NCBI GenBank assembly: GCA_016801885.1
Contig: CM028884.1
Location: 27,551,577-27,615,576, forward strand
Reading direction: 5' to 3'
Length of the DNA stretch: 64,000 bases
DNA from: Toxotes chatareus
Taxonomy: Eukaryota; Chordata; Actinopteri; Toxotidae
Program-made: the position numbers and the translations under genes
In this document: positions 1-10,400 of the stretch, piece by piece
Layout: each line of letters opens with the position of its first letter
How positions within the stretch are numbered: position 1 is the first letter of the stretch
The notes under the pieces: generated by a model
The model's database searches: none
The model's input: only the letters and a program-made list of their open reading frames with translations
Told to the model about the DNA's origin: nothing

Positions 1-960
1 TCTTTACTTTTCCACCTGCACTTTCACGTGTCTTGTGAATTTGTTCTCAGTCGGTTTGTTGTTGATTTGACACTTTAAAAAAAAAAAACAACAGTTTGAC
101 ACGTTGGGTACTTGCGCTGTCCGTGGTGCTGAAATGCAGCTGTGCCTCCACATTAGAAACTTTCCTCACTTCATTCGTTCACCTATCAGCCTGTTTTTCC
201 TCTTGTAAAAGACTGTAATCTGTTTCTTAAAGTTTAATTGTGGAAATAGGTTAATCTCAGTCCTTATAACATCACTTCCCAGTTTCTTATTTATTCGTTT
301 TCTGTTTAAACTGCGGCAATTAAAGCCAGGTGCTGTTTATTTTTTCCTACTAATTAACAACACAAGTAAGCATTAATCAATCAAGAGTGTTTTTTTCTTT
401 TTCTTTCTTTTTTTCTTTTTTTCAAATAACGTCCATTCCTTTTTTAGAATCTGGAGTTTTTTTTCTGGTTGCTTTCTCGCCCCCTCAAAGCTGAATTTCA
501 GGGAATCATTTGTAATTCAGCCGCCCCGGGTCCGCTCACTGCTGTAACGCCGGTGATCTTGCATGCCTGCCGGGGAAAGCGGAGCTACCGAGAGACCCGC
601 AGCAGCTTGTCTATTGCCCATAAAAATCAGTGGATGTGTGTGGCTGAATGACATGAGGGGGAAATGGGGCGTAAAATTAAAGAATCTTGCAGAAAGCGAG
701 AACTGGAGAAGCAAAGCAACCCCCCTCCCTCCAACACACACACATATACACACACACACAGACCAGCACACACACCAGCACACCCGGTAGACTGTGAGCC
801 GAAACTATAGAGCAGCCAGAGCCAGAACATGCTGCAGAAAAACGTTGCAGAAAGAGAACTGATCATTTTTAGTCCCAGAATAGAGATGGGCTGCAGCAGC
901 CTCCCAGCTTCACGGTTTCTGCCGTTCTGCTGCTTTTTCTCTTGCTGATCTGTCACTTCC
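1..960. other. 5' flank of slc6a5, possibly with 5' UTR
   Basis: No gene is recognised upstream of the slc6a5 start. The first 470 bases are AT-rich with T-runs. From about 520 the base composition shifts to CpG-containing sequence. A CA-type microsatellite lies at 734-783. An in-frame TGA at 946-948 closes the reading frame just before the ATG at 961. A transcription start cannot be placed by eye. Mammalian SLC6A5 has alternative 5' exons, so an upstream exon may lie here or outside the window. Confidence 0.5.
734..783. repeat. CA microsatellite, imperfect
   Basis: An imperfect (CA)n run with TATA and GACCAG interruptions, 180-230 bases upstream of the first slc6a5 ATG. Confidence 0.85.
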
Positions 961-1449
961 ATGCTCCAGGATTTCTCTGACCAGAGAGACATGGCCAAAC
1001 AACCGGCCAGCGCCAGCGCGCCTACCGCCTATATCCCGGCGCAGCAGCCCGACGGAGCTGCGGGACTTACAACAAACAAACCGGACAACACCGCTGCGTG
1101 CCCGCCGCCCGCCCCTCACCATCACCCGGCGCCTCAGCCGCCGCCTCCGTGCAACGAGAGCAAAACTTTTTGTCCCACGGAAAATAAACCGGGAGAACCG
1201 GACATCAGTAAAGCGTATGGGACGTTTAAAAACACCCCACCGGCGGTCCCTGGATCCGTGGCTGCCAACTCGGCCTTCAGGAAGGATTCCGCCGGTTCGG
1301 CCCGCGGGGGGTCCGCCCAGTACGGCGACCCGCTGCGGGCCACCGCAGAGCAGAACAACACCGCGGGCAACTGGACGGCTATGAGCCAGACCACCATCAT
1401 ACTGGGAGCAGATGGGAACACGTCTGTTCAGCCCGGCACCGTGGCGGGG
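961..1449 (+). CDS. slc6a5: slc6a5 coding exon 1 (residues 1-163, cytosolic N-terminus)
   Basis: This exon encodes the long, low-complexity N-terminus typical of GlyT2, rich in Pro, Ala, Gln and His, with a PPP/HHH tract near residues 41-62. It ends with MSQTTIILGADGNTSV, which parallels the human segment before TM1. The donor GTAAGT is at 1450, phase 0. The ATG at 961 has a poor context (T at -3, C at +4). The ATG at 991 has a strong one (G at -3, G at +4) and aligns with the human second methionine (human MNKLPAN, here MAKQPAS). An in-frame TGA lies at 946. A pyrimidine tract ending CAG at 967-969 could be a splice acceptor, which would make 961-969 intronic. Confidence 0.92.
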
Positions 1450-2535
1450 GTAAGTCAGCTAAATGAACCGTTTCCTTAACGGAGAGCGTTTGGTCTGAGA
1501 GCGGAGTGGCTGGAAGCGGGTGCAGTGTGGAGGTTTCCGTGTGTCGCTGATAAGAAAGCTGACTGGATTAACCTGCTGTCTCCAAAGCAGGGAAGGTGCA
1601 TACCCCTGGGAGCTCTTACCGCCATGCAGAGCTTTAGTAGATCTGAGCTGTTGATGTGTGATGGGCTGATAGAGGAAAACCCATGCCTGTGCTGCTGAGC
1701 TAAATTGTGTGGCCTTTAAAAATGTGATTTTCCAGGCGCTGGTTTGTGGTTTTGTCACAGCAAAGATGCGCTTAAAAATGTGCATTTGTAGAATCAGTGG
1801 ATGGTTGTGGCTTGACATTGGGATCATAGTCTGAAAAAAGAGCAGATATTATTAGGCCATAACGTAGACCGATCCTTTCTATGGGGGTGTTTAAAAATAT
1901 TTATTTAACTATCTGAAAAGATTGTGGCCTGTAATTCAGTTATCCCTGTTGTGTGTTATATGTTCCGCAAAGGCTCGTGGCAGTGGTTAATTTACCGTAA
2001 GCTCAGGCTGCTGAATTAATGCGGAGATAAACTCTGCGGGACCAGAACGGGTACAAACTGATAGTCGGGCTCCAGAGTCAGTTTTCTTTTAATGTAATGA
2101 AGAGTATTTTACGTGGACCCTGAGCTGTGAGGCGCCCTGATCCCTCTGCACCAGACTGATGTGCCATCAAAACTTTCAAACCCGCTTATGTCAGCTAAAA
2201 ATCCGGAAAAACATTATTCATGAATGAAAGTGAGGAATTATCAGATCAGCAGACAGGGCGGAGGGAACGTTCGTCCTGAATTAAACTATTTGTCTTTTTA
2301 GATATAAACCAGTTTTTTTTTTTTTTTTTTGATGTTTGCTCACGGTTACATCACGTTTAATCATAAAGTGGATTTAATCATGCTCTCGCGGTATTTTCGG
2401 TGTTACCCTGCTCCCAGCAGACGCACTTGGTATGGCCCAGAAGCCCAGGTGTTATACAGTAGATAGACAGCACTGTATTACATGAGACTGCGGACTGCTT
2501 CCAGTCCACGCGAGGGTACCCCCTCCCCACCCATC

Positions 2536-2631
<96 letters not shown>

Positions 2632-4460
2632 TCCCATGCATGCTGTTATCTATCTGAATCTCTGAATCTTCATCCAGTCTGTTTTATGACTTTGCTCAGT
2701 AAAATCCTGCGGTGCAGTTGTAATTACACATTTTTGTTGTTAGTATTTGCTTCCTTGTTTTTATTAAGTGGTAAGTTCATTTTTTTTTTTGTTTTTTGTT
2801 TTTGTTTTAATCTGAGATTTAGGATGTCATTTCATGGCAATAATGGGCCTGTGAACAGGCTGAACTATGACAGTCAAAAGCAACTGTAAACAACAAAATC
2901 AACATGAAGGAAAAATCCAGAATAAGATTTACTGAGCTGCTTAACTACTCCCAGTTATGTATTTATGTTAAAGGGGTATTTTGTTTGGTTGTTGACTGAA
3001 GACTTGTTCACTTGTTTGTATTTTTCCCTTCATTAAATCCCGCTTTTCAGGCCCAGGTCGGTGCTTTTGTTAGTTTATTATTATCATTATTATTACTATT
3101 ATTATTGTTGTGTTTACTAATGATTGAACTAATGATTGGAGTCTATTGTGCCTATAGGCAGTTTTTTTTTTATTTTGCAGAATGAATGAATGTTTTTTCC
3201 TCTCAGGCTGACGACGATGACGAGGGGGGAGATGAGAATAAGGCCAGAGGAAACTGGTCCAATAAACTGGATTTTATTCTGTCCATGGTGGGCTATGCGG
3301 TGGGACTGGGGAACGTGTGGAGGTTCCCTTATCTCGCCTTCCAAAACGGTGGAGGTAAGAGTTTTGGGTCAGTGGCTTTAATTCACACAGAGAGATGGAA
3401 ACGGAAAAATCAGTTCAGAAAATCGAATTTTTTGTTTATTAATTTATATTTCTCATTTTATTATTTTTTATTTCAAAAAATACTTTACTAAAACTGTGAT
3501 AAAAGGATTTTTATAGAGGAGAGATTATTTTCATTAAAAAAAGAATAAAGAAACAAAAATATGATAAGGAAAAATGCACAAAATAATGTATTTAAATTGT
3601 TAAGAAAGCTGTAAAAACGGCATTATTATTATTATTTGCTCGGAGCCATCTACAGATAATTGATTATTTTTGATTCATTAATCAGCGTAATGATCCTGTG
3701 TGTTGTTTAAATATCAGCAGATGAGACGCGTGCAGGCTATATATATATATATATATATAACCTTTATTTTTGTTTTATTTTTACATCGTGTTCATGTAAG
3801 TTTCAGCCTTTTTCTGGCTCTTAAGCTTCGCTCTGCAGCCTGGTGTTCTAATTTCCCTGCAGGAGCTTTTTTGATCCCCTACCTGACAATGCTGGGCATT
3901 GCCGGGATCCCTATCTTTTTGCTGGAGGTTTCCCTGGGCCAGTTTGCCAGCCAGGGGCCCGTGTCAGTGTGGAAATGCATCCCGGCCCTACAAGGTAAAC
4001 TGCCACAGCCGCTCAGCTGAAGGAACATTCAAAAATAAAACTCATTTCTTATTATCACGAGTTCTCTACGTTTTCTTAAGAGTAATTTATATATTTCGTC
4101 TCATTTATTTATTTTAGGTTGCGGGATTGCCATGTTGATAATATCTGTCTTGATAGCCATATACTATAATATTATAATGTGCTGGACACTGTACTACCTG
4201 TTCGCTTCGTTGAAGGGCTCACTGCCATGGGCTAACTGTAGGAATGAGTGGAACACGGTGGAATGTAAGGACAAAGACATGCTGCTGTTAGGTAAGACAC
4301 ACACCTTCACTCACACAGACACACACACACACACACACACTTACACACACATCCACTAAAAGCACCTCTCTCTTCACAATGCGCAATGCGTCATGACTCC
4401 CTCAGCCGAGGTGTCCTGCAGTATAATGAATCCTGACCTGTGATCTCTGCGGTGTTTTCA

Positions 4461-4491
<31 letters not shown>

Positions 4492-7400
4492 TTCACAGTC
4501 AGTTAAACATTTCCTTCATTTTAATGACAGAGGTCAGTCATATGTGATCAGGGCCTCAATGTGACAAACAAACGTGCCATTACATTTTTTCGATTCCTCT
4601 TTTGTGCGATAATGACTGTGATCACAGCCGTTTTTAATCCTTTGAAGCTGCAGTGAACAGCTGGAACAGCCTGTTATTGGTCTGATCTTAATGAATCTGT
4701 GGATAAATTTCTGTTTTGACTGTGAGAAAATGCGCGGGCAGCGGCGCGGAGGCGCTTTAACGTCGATCTGCGTCGAACAAACATCGAAATCCCGTTCGTT
4801 CTGTGTAAAATCTGCCTTCAGCGATTCTGTGAATTCAGCACAAAAACTGCTTGCTTGACAAATTTACTGTACAGACTGAGCTGCTGCAGTGCTGCAGTGA
4901 GCCCGAGACTGACGCCTGCAGGCGGCAACACCAACTACAGGCCCATTCAACACTGTCGTCTCTCTGCCTCTCTCTCTCTTTCTCTCTTTCTCTGTCTTAT
5001 AAATGAGGAAAATAACAGATAAAGCAGAAGCTTCGTTAATAAGAAAAATCTGCGTTACTTAATAATAAAAATGGGAATTAGATTAATTATGCAACATATA
5101 GTTTTTATATATAGTATATTAATATGTTGTTCACGCGTGGTAGGGTGGAAAAATGGTACGAACACCTTTGCAGTTTGATGCACAGGCCCTGCAAACATAT
5201 AATTTGTGCATCCTATAATCCTACAATTCTATGTGGTGAATTTCATTTAAGATTCAAGTGTTTGTGTTATTCTGTTCACCTCATTCAGTTGCAGTCTTCC
5301 TCTGCCACTGAGCAGCTGGGTTATTTTAGTGTTGAATTAAAATACACAGGATGTTATTCTCAGTGTTGACTGATTGAAGTATTTTGTCTTGAATGTAGAA
5401 CAAGCGTAAAAAAACCCCCAAAACATAAAAAAACACTTTAGTCTGCACATTTTACCTGATTTGTCTGAACAAAAAAAATTGTGCAGTCAAAAGCAAAGCA
5501 GGTTTTCTTATCTTTCCTTTTGAAAGTGTCTGAAATGAGGTCAGATCATTTTTATTGTGCATATCTCGCTGTGTATCTCAAACAACAAAAAACTCAGTCT
5601 AATACAGCTGCGTACAGAGGTACGGTTCCCTCTGAGGCTCCACACTGGTGCAGCAGCCTCCTGTCAGTCCTCCTTTTCTATAAATCGGGTCCATCTGTTC
5701 GCTCCCACTTTACTTTCAGTGTGAAAACCTGAGTGGACAGTAAACTCTGTCCCACAGCTGCACTCTGCCAGTCTCTCCCAGTTGACGTGTTTTGGTTTCT
5801 GATTGGAACAGACTCGTGCATCCTGCGGGACAGAAACATCTCCTCCATCAAGAACTCCACTTTCTGTCTGTCCGCAAATGCTGTGGGAAACCTGACTAAA
5901 CTCTTAAACATGACTGTGGACGGCAACAAGACCTACGTCAGCCCCAGTGAGGAGTACTTCAAGTAAGTGAATCTTCTGGCTGATTTAAAAAAAAAAAAAA
6001 AAAACCAGCAATTTAAAGTAGAATTTAAACTGGATAATAACAAACTTTAAGCCTGTATAGTTCAGTTTGCAAGTGTAATTTTCATAGTTAAAAAAGTAAA
6101 ATAAAATAAAACAGATGAGAAAAAAAATCTGATATTTGCTCATCTCATGCAGATGTTTGTCTTTTTAGCTCCTTCAAAACAATGTGATGTGGCAGTGGCT
6201 AAAGGTTTATAGGCACTAAGAGCAGGCTTGGCTGAAAATATGATCAAAAGAAAAAAAAAAACATCTTGTTTAAAACATCTTGTTTAAAAAAAAATCACAT
6301 TTTCAGTTGTGAAACAACTGAAAATGTTGTACAAAAACACACACACAAAAAAGAAAAAAATCAGGAAAAGTGTTACTGTTTATGTCCAGTGAAAAGGACA
6401 AATATTACAAAATGCAAAACACATACAACTTTCAGCTTAATACTAGAAACGAGTTTCAGTATCTTCATTCTTCAGACAGAATAAGGCATCACTCTGCACT
6501 AGCATTAAGAAAAACAAGGCCTGACTCTAGAAAAATTGAATCAAGTTGATTTTTGTCAGAAACAGATGGAAATAATTTTACTGCACTGCCAGTAAAAACA
6601 TATGACTTGTATGATTCAGTAATAAACATAAATGACTTGCTAGAAAAGAATTTGCAGCGTGCAGCTTTATGTTTTATCTTTATTATCTATTGTTATTATT
6701 ATACCTTTTTTAGATGTAGTGCTGGTAGTTTTCATGCTGACTTTTGTTGTTTGAATCACACCTGCAGGTACAATGTGTTGCACATCTCGAAAGGGATTGA
6801 ATATCCAGGAGACATCCGCTGGCCTCTGGCGGGCTGTCTCTTCCTGGCCTGGCTTATCGTCTACGCCTCTTTAGCCAAAGGAATCAAGTCATCAGGGAAG
6901 GTAACAAAACACAAACACCCCATGAACTAATCCTCTGTTTTCTGCTGAGTGCACCTTTGTCCAGCAGCAGAAGGGAAACTGGAAGTGTGTTCAGTTCCCT
7001 CAGTGATCAGAGTGCCACCTAGTGGCAAAGTGCACCTAGTGACGGCACCTAGTGCACCTAGGGGTTCTGAACCCCTAACCAGATCAGATCCAGAAAATAT
7101 CGAAATAGGTTTTATATGAAACCTGTGTTGAAAAACTGAATGTCAGTATTTTAGTTTTTGCCTTTGAATATAAAGTTATACATTTTTATTTAAAATAGCT
7201 GAAACCTATTTTGAGACTTCACTGAGAGCAGTAAAAAAAAAACAAAAAAAAAAACCCTCACACAAATGACCTGAGTAGATCTGAAAATGGTTTTGAAAGG
7301 ATTTAGATTTGATTCAATGTCACTAAATAAAACGCATAAATGTTCATTTTAACTAAGATAATATAATTGTTTTAAAGGCTTTTTGTTTTTTGACTATAAG

Positions 7401-10400
7401 CTCACACTGCAAGTGTAAATGGAAAGGCTGTTCAGTCAGAAGATTCTCACACACAATGTTTATAGACATCTTTTGAAAAAATTAAAAACATAGGCACCAC
7501 AGTGTCTGAATAGTGTGATATTTTCTCATGGTGGATTTTGAGTTTACAATTCGAGTGCATTGTTTTTTGTGGAAATGAGTGCATCCAGGAGATAGAGACA
7601 ATTCAGATGATATTCTTGTATCATGCTGCCCTCTGCTGGCCATAGAGGTGACATGCAACACACCTGAGACCCACACTGATATTTCAGGTAGAGTCTCAGG
7701 TCTCATTGGTTTTGTTGTACGTGAACATCGAACTGGAATAAATGGGGTGTTTTTGTGTTCAGAAAGTCTTTGGCGCTATTAAAATTGTGTTGTAAAAATG
7801 ACAAAAACATACAAATACATATAAATACAAAAATCAGTCCTTGTTCTAAAAAAAAAAAAAAGATTTCTGGTGTTCCGTTTTATTAAAAAGCTTTTTTATT
7901 GTTAGTGATCGTCTTAATCGTGTCCCCACTCTCTGTAAATCTGCCTTATCTTGTCGCCTCTCTGCTTCAGGTGGTTTATTTTACAGCCACTTTTCCCTAC
8001 GTGGTGCTGGTCATCCTTCTGATCAGAGGAGTGACCCTCCCCGGTGCCGGCGATGGCATCCTCTACTTCATCACACCAAAATGGGAGAAACTCAATGATG
8101 CTAAGGTACCTGATGTTTGCTCATCTAATTCCATAAGCCGCAAGATTCACAGAGCAAAAAGCTGTGCTGTGTTTGCCTTTTCCTGCTCTTTACCTGCAGC
8201 TCTTTCCCTCTTCTTCTGTCAGGTGTGGAAAGACGCAGCCACTCAGATCTTCTTCTCCCTGTCGGCTGCGTGGGGAGGCCTCATCACTCTCTCTTCTTAC
8301 AATAAGTTCCACAATAACTGCTACAGGTAAACACACAAAAGGTAAACTATGCTTCTGGCAGACAAATAATTCCAACTGTCACCATAGACACATGATACTA
8401 TATCTGTATGTCAATAATAAATGGGCCTCTCTGCAGCCAGCGGTTCAGTGTTTCTTTATTTTGTCTTGTTGATATTAGAGTCACAAGCTTTATATGCAGA
8501 TATGAGGCTCAATATCAGCTTGTTGAAATTCAGTTTTGTTGTAAATAACATTACGATGCTGTGACAATCCTTCCAATCCAATTAGTTTTCAGATTTTTTT
8601 GTGCAGCTGTCTCATATCTGTCTGATATTCTCTGGTTTTAGACTAACACATAATATGCAAATATATATTTAGAATATAAGAATACACAGTATCATAATTA
8701 TTTTAAGGAAAATTGAACAGCTGTCGGTTTATAGTGATTGAATCATACATGCTGAAGTTTATACCCATGTTTTAAGTGCTGGTACTTCCCCCTCAGAAAA
8801 GTACCCATGAATTTAATACACACACATTCCTCATACAACAGCCATGCATGAACGTAAGATAAAACAAGTAACATTTTAAAAATCCTTGCTTTTGTTGACT
8901 GTGAACAACTAGTTTTCATTACAAGATGTGTGTATGTGTAGTTCACCCCCCCTGTGTACACCTTCTGTAAATGCCTAACACAGTTTTTATTTCCAACACC
9001 AGAGGGCACTGTTGGATCTTTAATCTGTGTGTCTTTAATCTGTGTGTCCACCTAACAGTGATGTTCCATATTGAATAAAAGAATAAAAACATCATTTAAT
9101 ACTTGTCTCATGTTTTAAATATTACAACACTCTTACAGAAACTAAGGAAGATATTTGCTTATTTAGCCTTTCTCTTCTCTCTCTCTCCTCTTTTTCCTTG
9201 CAGGGACACTATTATTGTGACATGTACAAACAGTGCCACCAGTATATTTGCTGGGTTTGTCATCTTCTCAGTCATTGGTTTCATGGCACATGAGTTGAAG
9301 GTGCCGATAGAGAAGGTGGCGGATGAAGGTAAGATACCAAACCAGCAGGCGGCAGCAGCAGCAGGCCAGCGCTGCTCACTGAAACACACCTGAACAAGTT
9401 TAATCTTTTTATCTGCTGTGGTGATGGTGTGTGTGTGCACTTTTATTTAAATGTATATACGTGTGTGTGTGTGTGTGTGTGTTTCAGGCCCAGGCATAGC
9501 ATTTGTGGTGTATCCAGAAGCTCTGACCAGACTTCCTCTGTCTCCGTTCTGGGCGATCATCTTCTTTCTCATGCTCCTGACTCTTGGCCTGGATACTATG
9601 GTAACTATGTGATTCATATGTCCTTATAATGAAGATGAGGGTAAATCTTCAAGAGTAACTTCTTCAAAAGTAAATTATTTTACACCGCTCTCACCTCTAT
9701 AAGCACCAGGTTTAAGAGCACAATCTGACATTCAGGAAGTGATTAGCCAAACTTAGCTCAAAGGCTGGAAGCAGAGGGAATCTGTTGGCCTAGATAAAAT
9801 TTCTATTACTATTTTCTTTCTTTTCTTTTTACTTCTAATGCAGCCAGGCTATCAGGTATCTCCAGCTTTCAGTCTTAGACCTACGCCTGTAGTGGATGCC
9901 CAGAGATGATTGTAATATTAAATTCCTCATCTGAATCCGGGTAAGCTAACAAAACAAATCTCTGTCCTGAAACAGTGATTGTTTTGGCCACTTGGGGGCA
10001 GAAGAGCTCCATAATATCTATAATCAAAATCTTGTGCACAGATTATGGGGGAAGTGAAGTCTGTTCTCTTGTCTGTGTGTTTCCCCTTACACTGACCTGA
10101 ACTTATCCTCGTCTCTAACCCAAACCAGACCCAACCTGACCCAAACCTTATCCTGACCCTAACTAGTTATCTCTGCCAACTCCCGAGCCTTGGAGTCTAA
10201 GTTACAGCAGGCACAGGTAACTTTATTAGCCCACTGGAGTTGAGTTTCTGTCTACCTGATGAATTTAAGTACAAGTTAGTGATTATTCTGTTTTGATCCA
10301 TCACTGCAAACAAGGCCTTTCACACAGTCATTTGATTCGTAGTGAACCTCACATTCATAAGCAGAACAGAGGTTTAGAGTTGTCTTATGAATTAAGTCAG

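Larger units (their letters stand above)
520..1450. promoter_or_regulatory. CpG-rich region over the 5' end of slc6a5
   Basis: CpG dinucleotides and GC content rise visibly from about 520 and are dense from 990 to 1450, in contrast with the AT-rich flanks. This is the usual look of a CpG island over a vertebrate first coding exon. Promoter function is inferred from position only; no core promoter motif is claimed. Confidence 0.4.
4292..5811 (+). other. slc6a5 intron 4
   Basis: Contains two CA microsatellites (about 4305-4352 and 4463-4492), a CT-rich run near 4960-5000 and AT-rich sequence near 5030-5125. The acceptor is GATTGGAACAG, which has a poor pyrimidine tract; the pyrimidine-rich sequence is further upstream, near 5740-5800. 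No other gene is seen. Confidence 0.85.

Noticed and set aside
2378..2889. Open frames with long Cys-Val or Thr-His runs
   Set aside because: They are translations of the CA microsatellite at 2539-2630.
6553..6767. Open stretch in frame upstream of exon 6
   Set aside because: It is intronic: the exon 6 acceptor at 6766-6767 restores the conserved GlyT2 reading, and the upstream residues match nothing in the family.
10085..10165. Telomere-like CCCTAAC words in intron 10
   Set aside because: The repeat units are irregular and few, so this is a degenerate C/A-rich repetition and not an interstitial telomere array.
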